A program made the translations under genes and the position numbers. Below are positions 13,274 to 21,872 of a stretch of DNA of 37,592 bases, in pieces (positions within the stretch are counted from its first letter, which is position 1; every line of letters starts with the position of its first letter). A model generated the notes under the pieces. The model was not told the DNA's origin and searched no databases. It was given only the letters and a program-made list of their open reading frames with translations. The stretch comes from an uncultured Bacteroidales bacterium (GTDB lineage: Bacteria; Bacteroidota; Bacteroidia; Bacteroidales; Paludibacteraceae): NCBI GenBank assembly GCA_900319995.1, contig ONQO01000012.1:1-37592 (forward strand), read 5' to 3'.

Positions 13274-14599
13274 ATGAGCATGATTTCTCCTTTTGTACAG
13301 CCTCCTCACCCTCTTGCTCAAGAAGCTGCGAGAGAGGTAATAAATAAGGTTCACGCATATATGCGCGCGCACCCAGAAAGTGAACTGCACAAACAAGGGA
13401 AGATGTTCGGAGTATTGGTATATTCATCTGAATTACCACATAATTCCTCCTATCAATATATTGCCGCCTTCTCTGCGCAATTAGACGGCAGTTATTATCA
13501 CGACGGATTTATTCCTCCTGTTTATGACATGCCACATCCTCCTGTCGGCAACACGAAAGAGGAATCCAGACGATTACAACGATTGTTATTCGCCAACTAC
13601 TCCTTTATAAACGGCAAAGGGGAAAGCAAGAGTCTATTGGATATATTTTCTGCAGAAAAACCAATTATACCTGCTGACGAGTGGTTTACGCGTAACAGAG
13701 AAAAGTATAATCGTAATAGTGAAAACTTGCCTCCAGCCGGCACTGGAGAATGTTGCGCACCTAAATTACTGCAATATGCATTGACGCATAATCTGCAACC
13801 TTTCGCACTGGCAGAATTTTGGATAGGAGCGGCAACAGAAACAGAAATCCGGCATGAAGGTGTATTCTATACTCCCTGCTCCGGCAAATGTGTACCCATT
13901 CTCCGACATATGTTGCAAGGCTTGGAAATAGCCCCAACACAGCAAGCACTACACACAGAATCACTATGCCGTCAAATAGAAACAATCTATGAAGACGATT
14001 GGCTGCTGGTTGTTAACAAACCTGCCGGTTTGCTATCTGTTCCCGGTAAGAAGGCAGAATTATCCGTTGCCGAATATCTCTCACAATGCAGGAAGACAAC
14101 CATTCAAGCCACACATCGTCTGGATCAGGATACCAGCGGTTTACTGGTTCTGGCCAAACATCAGGAGATATACAAATCTCTGCAATCCTATTTTCAACGC
14201 AGAGATATTCTCAAGCGATATGAAGCAGTTGTACGACCTGCTCATAACCAGCAATTAATCGCACAAGAAGGTATTATTTCCTTACCCTTGTTACCTAATC
14301 CTTATGACCGGCCAAGACAAATGGTAGATCGGGAACACGGTAAAACCGCTATCACTCGTTACATTATTCGTGAGCAACGCGTGGATGGTTCTATCTTTCT
14401 GGATTTCTATCCTCGAACAGGTCGAACACATCAATTACGTGTGCATGCCGCACATCCGGAAGGTCTCAATGCGCCGATAATAGGCGACCGCTTATATGGA
14501 ACTTCGGATGTACGTATGTATCTTCATGCTGCCGAAATAAATTTCCTTCATCCTATTTCAAAAGAAGAGATGCATTTCTGCATCCCTTCCGGCTTTTGA
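13274..14599 (+). CDS. RluA-family pseudouridine synthase with an extra N-terminal domain
   Basis: The protein is 441 residues. The catalytic half (about 235-441) is a standard RluA-type synthase that converts uridine to pseudouridine in rRNA or tRNA. It shows IYEDDWLLVVNKPAGLLSVP, the catalytic motif HRLDQDTSG with Asp284, RYEAVV, and the late motif RTGRTHQLRVHAAH. No S4 domain is present. Instead, residues 1-230 form an unusual N-terminal domain with KMFGVLVY, AAFSAQLDGSYYHDGFIPP, GTGECCAPKLLQYA and FWIGAATETE, including several cysteines (ECCAP, PCSGKC). Fusions of this kind occur in Bacteroidetes and Proteobacteria, but I do not know the domain's role. The stop is 4 bases from that of the convergent wzc gene. 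The RNA target cannot be told. Confidence 0.87.
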   Translation: MSMISPFVQPPHPLAQEAAREVINKVHAYMRAHPESELHKQGKMFGVLVYSSELPHNSSYQYIAAFSAQLDGSYYHDGFIPPVYDMPHPPVGNTKEESRRLQRLLFANYSFINGKGESKSLLDIFSAEKPIIPADEWFTRNREKYNRNSENLPPAGTGECCAPKLLQYALTHNLQPFALAEFWIGAATETEIRHEGVFYTPCSGKCVPILRHMLQGLEIAPTQQALHTESLCRQIETIYEDDWLLVVNKPAGLLSVPGKKAELSVAEYLSQCRKTTIQATHRLDQDTSGLLVLAKHQEIYKSLQSYFQRRDILKRYEAVVRPAHNQQLIAQEGIISLPLLPNPYDRPRQMVDREHGKTAITRYIIREQRVDGSIFLDFYPRTGRTHQLRVHAAHPEGLNAPIIGDRLYGTSDVRMYLHAAEINFLHPISKEEMHFCIPSGF

Positions 14600-14603
14600 C
14601 GAA

Positions 14604-17291
14604 TTAATCGTTACTATTAGTTGCATTCTCTTCATTCTTGGCATCTTCGTCATCTTCGTCATGATGATAATAGTAGTATGAACGATAAGCTTTGTCATCC
14701 TTGACGAGTTTTCCGTATAGTTTGCCATACAGTTTGCCATATCGTTTCGAACGACCGCTGCCGCCACCATATCCATAACCGTAGCCGTAACCGCCATAGC
14801 CACCATAACCCAAATGACCATAGCCGTAACCGCCATAGCCGCCGTAACCGTAACCATAGCCGGAACCATAGGAGTGACGACCGGTTGTAGGTATGTCTGA
14901 AAGTACCAGTTGTACTTTCTCCGGTGTTTTGATTACATCCGCCATTTGTTCAAGAGTTTGTTTACAGAACGACTTGTTGGTCTGCAGACAGCGAATCACG
15001 AACAAACACATGTCACTATGCTCTATCACGGCGTACGCGTCAGGAACAAGTCCGATAGGCGATGTGTCAATGATAATGTAGTCATATTCAGCACGCTTGC
15101 TTTCTATCAGTTCTTTCAGTTTATCCGAGTGTACCAACTCACCGGGGTTAGGCGGTACTGTGCCTGCACGAACAAAATCAAATGCAAACGGAGTATCTCT
15201 AATTATCGTGTCCTCAAATTCACAATCACCTATCAGATAATTCGACATACCACTACCGTTCTCCAAACCTAACTTGGTGTGAATATTTGGTTTACGGAGG
15301 TCAAGGTCAATTAACAACACCTTACGTCCTGTCATTGCATATAATGCCGCTAAGTTAGTAGAAAGGAACGTCTTACCATCACCTGATTCTGTGGAAGTTA
15401 CACTTATTACCATTTTGTCCTTGCGTTGGAGAACAAACTCAATACGCGTTCGTATTGCACGCATCATCTCCGAATAACTGGATCGTGGCGAAGCACGGAC
15501 AAGCGTCGGGTTTTGGCTCTTCGCATGACGCAAAGTTCCGATTAGATGGAAATATTTAAGTTTGATAACATCTTTCGGAGAACGGATCTTATTATTCAGC
15601 AATTCACTCAATACAATAAGAACCAGCGGAATTAATATACCCAATATCAAATAATTGGTAGTAGTCTTCTTTTTCGCTTTTGCATTCATTACCGCCGTAG
15701 TACGTGCTTTGTCCATGATGCTGTTATCCGGGGTATTGGAAGCTTTTTGTATCTCCGCTTCGGCGCGTTTCTGTAGGAAAAATGTGTAGTAATTATCATC
15801 TATGCGGTAGTTTCGCTCGATGGCAACCATTTGCAACTCCTTCTCAGGCAATTTCTTGATAGAGTGTTCCACTTCGTCATAACGCTTCTGGAGATCTGCT
15901 TTCTCAATTTCCAGCGATGCACGCATAGACTTGACGACCTCTTCAATCGTTATTTTGACCATATCCATATCCTTGGTATACTTAGCATAATAGACGTTCT
16001 TCTCAGTCAGTTCGCCTCGCTGGATACGCAAATCATTCAACTGTTGCACGAGTCCCATCAGTTGGGGTTCGTTCACGCCCATCGTACTCGGAGCAATCAC
16101 AGCTCCATTCTCAATGTTTGTATGGATATAATTGATTAGATAATCAAAATAGGTCTCACGCAAACGTAACTCCATTGCTTTTTGGTCGTAACTGACAATC
16201 TGTCCCATAAGCTGACCAGCATAGGAGTTGACATCTACAAACTTGTTCTCCTGACGGAAATTGGTCATTGCGCCTTCGCTTACTTCCAACGATGCCTGCA
16301 AACTCTCCAACTGCTGGTTGATAAAACGGATAGAGTTCTCCGCCACTTCATTCTTCTGCTCCAAATTTTGCAACAAGTATATTTGCGCCAGTTTGTCTAT
16401 AAATTCACAATCACGTTGCGGTGTCTCGCTAACCATTCCCAAGGCCAGAACAGTAGATCCTTCTGTTACAAACGACAACTGCAATCTGCCCATGAATTCA
16501 TTTACGAGTGATTCATGATCACGGAAACGGAAATATATTTTACCCGAATTCACCATCAGCTCCGTCGGCCATATTTTGATATCGAATAACGTACAACTGA
16601 CCGGTTCTCCGTAATGTACATCCAATTCCAACGGAAGATTTTCTTCCGTGGACGTTATATGCATAGAACCATCGCCATTGAATTCCACCCTATATAATAT
16701 GCCATATGCTCTAGGGTCCAAACGTGAATATTCCACAAGAATCGGCGTCTGACGATACAACTGACGTGACTTGAATCGTCCTTGGGTAATATACTCGACA
16801 TTTAAGAACGGCAACGAATCAACCACTCGGCTCATCAAATCGTACGAACCTAACATAATCATCTGGTTGTTCACATTCTTATAGCCGGCATCCACACCAA
16901 AACCGGTCATTAGAGAGAATGTTCCGCCGCCGTAACCGGCACTTTCTTTAATAACAATCGTACCTTGCGAGTAATACGTCGGAATCCAGCGTCTGTTTTT
17001 CAACATTGCCAAGCCCATCGCGATAGCCAGCGCTATTACAAACAGATACCAATAATGCAAAAACGTAAAGAACCACTCCAAGGGATTGAAACTCATTCCC
17101 TTTTCTTCGTCCTCCTGCACCGGGTCCTGAGAGTAATACTGCTGGTTACCCTGCTGGTAATAATACTGATTGTTACCACCGGGTTGGTAATAATGGTTGT
17201 TTCCACCGCCGGTGTAATACTGGTCGTTTCCTTCCGGTTGATAATAATGACCATTTCCGCCGGAATAGTAATATTGATTATTCTTGCTCAT
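14604..17291 (-). CDS. wzc: Wzc-like polysaccharide co-polymerase and tyrosine autokinase
   Basis: The 895-residue inner-membrane protein controls chain length and export of exopolysaccharide and phosphorylates its own tyrosines. A Wzz-type region spans about residues 66-560, with TM1 at 70-95, a long periplasmic coiled-coil part, and TM2 at 546-566. The BY-kinase domain follows, with Walker A ESGDGKT (635-641), Walker A' LLIDLDLRKPN (659-669) and Walker B YIIIDTSP (738-745). The C-terminal tail (804-895) is Gly/Tyr repeats, three YGKL units, then YYYYHHDEDDED. Unusually the cytoplasmic N-terminus (1-60) is also tyrosine-rich, with repeats around NQYYY, GHYYQP and NHYYQPGGN. The gene follows wza-type genes after 3 bases and ends 4 bases from the convergent pseudouridine synthase gene. 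Confidence 0.93.
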   Translation of the reverse strand: MSKNNQYYYSGGNGHYYQPEGNDQYYTGGGNNHYYQPGGNNQYYYQQGNQQYYSQDPVQEDEEKGMSFNPLEWFFTFLHYWYLFVIALAIAMGLAMLKNRRWIPTYYSQGTIVIKESAGYGGGTFSLMTGFGVDAGYKNVNNQMIMLGSYDLMSRVVDSLPFLNVEYITQGRFKSRQLYRQTPILVEYSRLDPRAYGILYRVEFNGDGSMHITSTEENLPLELDVHYGEPVSCTLFDIKIWPTELMVNSGKIYFRFRDHESLVNEFMGRLQLSFVTEGSTVLALGMVSETPQRDCEFIDKLAQIYLLQNLEQKNEVAENSIRFINQQLESLQASLEVSEGAMTNFRQENKFVDVNSYAGQLMGQIVSYDQKAMELRLRETYFDYLINYIHTNIENGAVIAPSTMGVNEPQLMGLVQQLNDLRIQRGELTEKNVYYAKYTKDMDMVKITIEEVVKSMRASLEIEKADLQKRYDEVEHSIKKLPEKELQMVAIERNYRIDDNYYTFFLQKRAEAEIQKASNTPDNSIMDKARTTAVMNAKAKKKTTTNYLILGILIPLVLIVLSELLNNKIRSPKDVIKLKYFHLIGTLRHAKSQNPTLVRASPRSSYSEMMRAIRTRIEFVLQRKDKMVISVTSTESGDGKTFLSTNLAALYAMTGRKVLLIDLDLRKPNIHTKLGLENGSGMSNYLIGDCEFEDTIIRDTPFAFDFVRAGTVPPNPGELVHSDKLKELIESKRAEYDYIIIDTSPIGLVPDAYAVIEHSDMCLFVIRCLQTNKSFCKQTLEQMADVIKTPEKVQLVLSDIPTTGRHSYGSGYGYGYGGYGGYGYGHLGYGGYGGYGYGYGYGGGSGRSKRYGKLYGKLYGKLVKDDKAYRSYYYYHHDEDDEDAKNEENATNSND

Positions 17292-17294
17292 AGG

Positions 17295-18068
17295 TTATTT
17301 ATATGCAATATTTGCAACATAGTTCAAAACAGTTGTTAACAAAGCCACACTGCTGGTCACCAAACCGATGAAACCGGCATAGGATGGAACTGTGTAAAAA
17401 CTATTTTTCGTTCGGGCCACATAAATTACGTCATTAGGATAGACATAATAGTATTTCGAATCAATTATTGAATTAGTTCGGATATCAAACTCCAGCACTT
17501 CAGGCTCCTGACCGTTGTCTTTCGGGCGAATAATTCGGACATGACGCCTGTCACCGCTGTTCATCACATCTCCGGTCATAGCTAAAGCCTGAAAGATATT
17601 CATCTTTTCCTTATATATATAATAACGCCCCGCATTGGCATCACCAATAACGGAAAAATACTTGTTATATAATGCCAATTTCACATCTGCATCGGGAATT
17701 ATCTCGCGGAATGCATCGCGCAGCAAATTCTGAGCTTCTACTTCCGTAAGCCCTGCCATATGAAGCGGTTTTAGGAAAGGTAAGTCAACCGTTCCATCAG
17801 ATTGGACACGATATGAGTTTGCGTATTGGGTTGAATTAGAAACATTATTAGCTCCCAACATCTTCGACATCGTCTCATCCATGGTTACCAGACGATAGAT
17901 AATCTCATCATTCACGCGGATTCGGTATGGCTCATATGCCACGGAATCATATTGAGGCAGTTTGTTCTGCTTTGTTGGTTCTTGCAAATAACCTATCACA
18001 CGATGGCTGTAACAACTGCACATCAGTATGGCAACCAAACCAGTCACTATCAGTTTCATAACTTTCAT
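17295..18068 (-). CDS. Wza-like polysaccharide export lipoprotein (second copy)
   Basis: The 257-residue protein has a lipobox ending MCSC (Cys19). It carries the polysaccharide export (poly_export) domain, starting YRIRVNDEIIYRLVTMDE, with the QSDGTVDLPFLKPLHMAGLT segment and a SLBB-like region (FSVIGDANAGRYYIYKEKMN, IFQALAMTGDV). A hydrophobic stretch at about 230-252 could be the C-terminal helix that crosses the outer membrane in Wza. Its ATG overlaps the stop of the first copy (ATGA), and the wzc start lies 3 bases beyond its stop, so all three are translated in series. Two adjacent non-identical Wza proteins may form a mixed pore or act on different polymers; I cannot tell which. Confidence 0.87.
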   Translation of the reverse strand: MKVMKLIVTGLVAILMCSCYSHRVIGYLQEPTKQNKLPQYDSVAYEPYRIRVNDEIIYRLVTMDETMSKMLGANNVSNSTQYANSYRVQSDGTVDLPFLKPLHMAGLTEVEAQNLLRDAFREIIPDADVKLALYNKYFSVIGDANAGRYYIYKEKMNIFQALAMTGDVMNSGDRRHVRIIRPKDNGQEPEVLEFDIRTNSIIDSKYYYVYPNDVIYVARTKNSFYTVPSYAGFIGLVTSSVALLTTVLNYVANIAYK

Positions 18069-18931
18069 TGGTTACCTCCGTTTCCTGTTTTGGGATAATA
18101 CTTATTCACATGGTTGATACCTGTTTGTACAATCGAATAGATGAATACGCCGAACGAGATAGTAGCAGCTGTCACACCAATCACGGTAGTTACATGGTTG
18201 ATACCGAAACTGTATCCCGGAATCTGGCGGATATATATTATATCATTCGGTTCTATATAATAGTACTCCGAGTTCACGATGTCCTTTGTTCGTGCGTCAA
18301 AAGTCTTAATGGTTGTTACACCGTTCTTCTCGCGCACTAACTTAATTTCTTTCCGGCTGTTGAACTCTCCCAGGTCACCAGCCATCGCAAGAGCCTCAAA
18401 AATAGTCATCTTCTCTTTGTTGATAGGATAACGCCCGCTCTGCGCGCCAATTATGGAGAATGAACGGTTTACTATATGCACCTCGACGGATATGGTATTG
18501 TAGCCGGGTAATTCTTTCAACAGTTTGCTCAACTCTTCTTCCAACTTGAATTTCACCTCCCGAGTGGTCTTACCTTGCACATATATCTTGCCGATTGTCG
18601 GAAATGTAATATTTCCTTCTTCATCTACGAGATAGGTGTACAATTCTTGAGAACCATACATACTGTTGTTCATCATTTGCTGGCGCATATATGCAGAGTT
18701 TGCTCCTCCACCGGCATTATACATTTTTTGAATATTCTCATCCAAAGAATAGACATAAACGTATATACGGTCTCCTATACGCAACTGATAATCCTCAAAA
18801 CTCAACGTGTCTGCGTAACTTGGAATATGTTTGTCCGGCTCCTGCATATAGTTCACTTTCCGAGCTGTCACACAGGACGCCAATATAAAACCAACTATCG
18901 CCAAATATGCTATTTTGAATATTCTCTTCAT
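18065..18931 (-). CDS. wza: Wza-like polysaccharide export lipoprotein (first copy)
   Basis: The 288-residue protein has a signal peptide ending in lipobox LASC (Cys20). The export domain starts YQLRIGDRIYVYVYSLDENI, followed by a Gly/Asn/Met-rich insertion (residues 75-95), DEEGNITFPTIGKIYVQGKT, and the SLBB-like FSIIGAQSGRYPINKEKMTI. A hydrophobic C-terminal segment (about 243-270) may form the outer-membrane helix. It forms the outer-membrane channel for capsule or exopolysaccharide. The upstream interval to the wlbA remnant is 55 bases of A/T-rich sequence with several irregular AAATG units, and I see no clear promoter, so transcription probably comes from gmd. Confidence 0.88.
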   Translation of the reverse strand: MKRIFKIAYLAIVGFILASCVTARKVNYMQEPDKHIPSYADTLSFEDYQLRIGDRIYVYVYSLDENIQKMYNAGGGANSAYMRQQMMNNSMYGSQELYTYLVDEEGNITFPTIGKIYVQGKTTREVKFKLEEELSKLLKELPGYNTISVEVHIVNRSFSIIGAQSGRYPINKEKMTIFEALAMAGDLGEFNSRKEIKLVREKNGVTTIKTFDARTKDIVNSEYYYIEPNDIIYIRQIPGYSFGINHVTTVIGVTAATISFGVFIYSIVQTGINHVNKYYPKTGNGGNQ

Positions 18932-18986
18932 TAAATGACTTAATATCTAAATAAATGGTTAAATGGTAAATGAACTAATAAATGGA

Positions 18987-19973
18987 TTACCGTTTTTCAT
19001 CCCAACCGAAGGGGTGTGGGCTTAATGGTAATTTAGCTAACGGGTGGTAGTCTCCAACAAGACCAATCGGTTCTGCATGACGGATCTGTGATACCGTCTC
19101 GATGCACGGACGTGCCTCGGAGATACGGAAACCGTTACCTGCAAGAATCTGCTTGTAACTCTCGGTGTGCAACTCGGTAAATCCTGCGCTGAACTCAAAT
19201 TCCTCGCCGTCGATAGAGAGCGTGCGGTATGTACGTTTCTCACCTTGTACGGCATTAGCAGGAAGACAATCTGCGTTAATAGAAAGGAATTAACGCACGC
19301 GTGCTTTCTCCAATTCCAGATAACCGGCTACACGGTCAAAGGACATCACATGCACGATGTTCTGCTTCACCGGTCCGAAGATCCATTGCAGCATATCATA
19401 GAAATGCACGCCGATATTGGTTGCAATACCACCGGATTTATGCACATCGCCTTTCCACGAGCTGTAATACCATTTGCCGCGACTCGTGATATACGTCAGG
19501 TCCACGTCGTAGATCTTGTCTTTCGGTCCGTTTGTCACTTTCTCTTTCAGCGCACGGATCTTGTCATGCAGACGCAGTTGCAGAATGGTATATGCCTGAT
19601 GTCCAGTCTCTGCCTCCAATTCCACCAAGTTGTCGATGTTATAAGGATTCAGCACAAGCGGCTTCTCGCAAATCACATTACAGCCCAGACGCAGACCGTA
19701 ACGGATGAAGGCATCGTGGGTGTAGTTCGGCGTACAAATAGACAACCAGTTCAAGGGATTTTCCGTGCGCATCTGCTTGGAGCAGAAACGGTCAAACTGC
19801 TCATTCTCCGTAAAGAATGAACAATCCGGGAACGAACTGTCCAAACGTCCCACACTATCAAACTTGTCATACGCAACAATCAAGTCATTACCGGTATCGG
19901 CGATGGCTTTTATGTGTCTCGGAGCTATATAACCTGCCGCTCCGATAAGTCCAAAATTTAATTTCTTATCCAT
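18987..19973 (-). pseudogene. wlbA: WlbA/WbpB-type sugar-nucleotide 3-dehydrogenase interrupted by one in-frame stop
   Basis: A single reverse-strand frame of 328 codons runs from ATG 19973 to the stop at 18987, broken only by a TAA at 19292-19290 (codon 228). The first part has the Rossmann start FGLIGAAGYIAPRHIKAI, NWLSICTPNYTHD, CEKPLVLNPYNI and NIGVHFYDMLQWIFGPV. After the stop it continues FLSINADCLPANA, RTYRTLSIDGEEFEFSAGFT, ELHTESYKQILAGNGF and GLVGDYHPLAKLPL. These are the ordered parts of UDP-GlcNAcA 3-dehydrogenases, which begin 2,3-diamino sugar synthesis. Homologues usually have an aromatic residue (RVRWFLS) at the stop position. Without readthrough or correction the enzyme lacks its C-terminal third. 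The ATG overlaps the deacetylase gene by 8 bases. Confidence 0.82.
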
Positions 19974-20784
19974 TGTTTTTTTTTACTATTATTCGCTTCA
20001 CTATGTTTTTGGTTGTTTGCAGCAACCATTCTTTGTACCATGCCGCCTTGTTGTTTGTCCATCGCTGCGGGTGTGTGGTGATCATCACATGATTTGGCAA
20101 TTTGCCTTGTTCAACAGCAGCAATGAGTTCCTGCGTTGTGTGCCAAACCAAGCCTTTTGCGGTCCATTCATCTTGGTAACCGGGTATCTTATCGCGCACA
20201 CTCACTTTGTAACCATCCCAGCAACGACCTGTGTCTGTCAGATAGAACACATCGCAAAAATCTGTGTCCATATACGGTTCGCCGATGATGCTGAGCGTCT
20301 TGTAGTCATATTTCTGCCAAAGATCCTTGCTGTCATACTTACTTGTCGGCGCGCCGTGCATGCAGATTGTTTCTACGGCGTAGTACTGACGGAAATAATC
20401 CAACCAGGTTTGGAAATGGCTCCATGCTTGATCTATGTTTCCGTTGCAGCAGCTCATGTCCTCGTAATGATAACCTATTTCGTGCCCGAGTTGCGCGATA
20501 GAACGGATAATTTGCGGCTGGTTACTTTCCGGTATGATTCGGAAGTAGTAACTGGCTTTTGCACCGAGAGAATGCTCTATCTGTGCTGTTTTGAGGCTGT
20601 TCGGGGCTTTCAGATCCACATCGTGGCGGAGGATGACATATTTGTCATTTGACATTTGACATTTGTCATTTAACATTTGATGCAGGTAGTCTGCATAGGA
20701 AATCAATTCGTAACCTTGTTTTTGCAAGGTCTCCAAGAGTTCACGATATATATCCAGCGTAAAATCCTTCATCTGTATAGCCAT
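19966..20784 (-). CDS. NodB-like polysaccharide deacetylase-family protein
   Basis: The 272-residue cytosolic-looking protein resembles a deacetylase-like family found in O-antigen and capsule loci. It shows the metal-site start VILRHDVDLKAPNSLKTAQI, ATYYF-like KASYYFRIIPE, LGHEIGYHYEDMSCC, and late motifs MHGAP and VMITTHPQRW. It may remove an acetyl group from a sugar intermediate. Residues 36-47 (MLNDKCQMSNDK) are encoded by a heptamer tandem array and look like an inserted repeat rather than family sequence. The ATG follows the fcl stop by 21 bases, and the end overlaps the wlbA-type gene. The substrate is unknown. Confidence 0.72.
   Translation of the reverse strand: MAIQMKDFTLDIYRELLETLQKQGYELISYADYLHQMLNDKCQMSNDKYVILRHDVDLKAPNSLKTAQIEHSLGAKASYYFRIIPESNQPQIIRSIAQLGHEIGYHYEDMSCCNGNIDQAWSHFQTWLDYFRQYYAVETICMHGAPTSKYDSKDLWQKYDYKTLSIIGEPYMDTDFCDVFYLTDTGRCWDGYKVSVRDKIPGYQDEWTAKGLVWHTTQELIAAVEQGKLPNHVMITTHPQRWTNNKAAWYKEWLLQTTKNIVKRIIVKKNNG
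20646..20680. repeat. Five-unit heptamer array within a coding sequence
   Basis: CATTT recurs at 20646, 20653, 20660, 20667 and 20674, exactly every 7 bases (CATTTGA, CATTTGA, CATTTGT, CATTTAA, CATTTGA). It lies inside the deacetylase gene and encodes MLNDKCQMSNDK on the reverse strand. Two further units (CATTTTA, CATTTTT) occur at 30415-30428 between genes. Confidence 0.85.
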
Positions 20785-20805
20785 CTTGCTCCGGTTCTAA
20801 ACCGG

Positions 20806-21747
20806 TTATCTTTCTGCGCGCATCGGGTTCTCCAAAAAGTCTTTGTATGCGAGACGGATACCGTCTTCGAGTTCAGTCTTGTATGTCCAGCCGAGTTTGG
20901 TTGCTTTGCTTACATCCAACAGCTTGCGCGGCGTACCATCCGGACGAGTACTATCCCAAAGGATTTCTCCTTCATAACCAATTACTTTCGCTACGAGTTC
21001 CGTTAAAGCTTTGATGGTCAACTCCTTGCCAGTTCCGGCATTCACGGTCTCGTTGCCGGAGTAGTTATTCATAAGGAAGACACAAAGGTTAGCAAGGTCG
21101 TCCACATACAAGAATTCACGCAACGGAGAACCTGTTCCCCAGCACGTCACACTCTTTGCGCCACTCACTTTCGCCTCATGGAAACGTCTGATCAATGCCG
21201 GCAAGACGTGGCTGTGCTCCGGGTGATAATTGTCATTCGGACCATAAAGGTTCGTCGGCATGACGGAGATATAATCCGTTCCGTACTGACGGTTCAAAAA
21301 CTCGCAGTATTTGAGTCCGCTGATCTTTGCTAACGCATAAGCTTCGTTGGTCTTCTCCAACTCGCCGGTTAACAAACAACTCTCCTGCATCGGTTGTGGC
21401 GCCATACGCGGATAAATGCAACTGCTGCCCAAGAACTCCAATTTCTTAACGCCGTTCTTCCATGCCGCATGAATAACATTCATCTCGAGGATCATGTTAT
21501 CGTACATGAAATCCGCGAGGGCATTTTGGTTCGCCACAATACCGCCCACTTTCGCAGCTGCGAGGAACACGTATTCCGGTTTCTCTTCCTCAAAGAACTT
21601 CTCCACCGCTTCTTGGCGACACAGATCCAACTCTTTGTGTGTCCGTGTCACGATATTCGTATATCCCTGTCGTTGCAGTTCCCGTACAATCGCAGATCCC
21701 ACCATTCCTCGGTGTCCTGCCACATATATCTTACTATTCTTCTCCAT
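20806..21747 (-). CDS. fcl: GDP-L-fucose synthase
   Basis: The 313-residue NADPH-dependent epimerase/reductase converts GDP-4-keto-6-deoxymannose to GDP-L-fucose. The Rossmann motif is [20 protein letters not shown] (9-28). The catalytic segment contains [18 protein letters not shown] and [13 protein letters not shown] (YxxxK), followed by [20 protein letters not shown] and the family signature [17 protein letters not shown]. The length matches the family. It follows gmd after 125 bases that hold an 11-bp array, and both enzymes together supply GDP-fucose for the polysaccharide made by this locus or for glycoprotein fucosylation. Confidence 0.95.
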   Translation of the reverse strand: MEKNSKIYVAGHRGMVGSAIVRELQRQGYTNIVTRTHKELDLCRQEAVEKFFEEEKPEYVFLAAAKVGGIVANQNALADFMYDNMILEMNVIHAAWKNGVKKLEFLGSSCIYPRMAPQPMQESCLLTGELEKTNEAYALAKISGLKYCEFLNRQYGTDYISVMPTNLYGPNDNYHPEHSHVLPALIRRFHEAKVSGAKSVTCWGTGSPLREFLYVDDLANLCVFLMNNYSGNETVNAGTGKELTIKALTELVAKVIGYEGEILWDSTRPDGTPRKLLDVSKATKLGWTYKTELEDGIRLAYKDFLENPMRAER

Positions 21748-21802
21748 TTTTTCTTTGTTTTATCTATTTATTCTCCCGCTTTCGTCATACCCATCTCATA
21801 CC

Positions 21803-21846
21803 GAGCATCCGATGAGCATTCGATGAGCACCCGATGAGCATCCGAT
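21803..21846. repeat. Four-unit 11-bp tandem array between gmd and fcl
   Basis: Units GAGCATCCGAT, GAGCATTCGAT, GAGCACCCGAT and GAGCATCCGAT start at 21803, 21814, 21825 and 21836, exactly 11 bases apart. The reverse complement has a GATGCTC core that resembles the GATGCTT core of the array at 702-756. Confidence 0.87.
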
Positions 21847-21872
21847 GAAGACAGGTGGAAGATAGGAAAATG

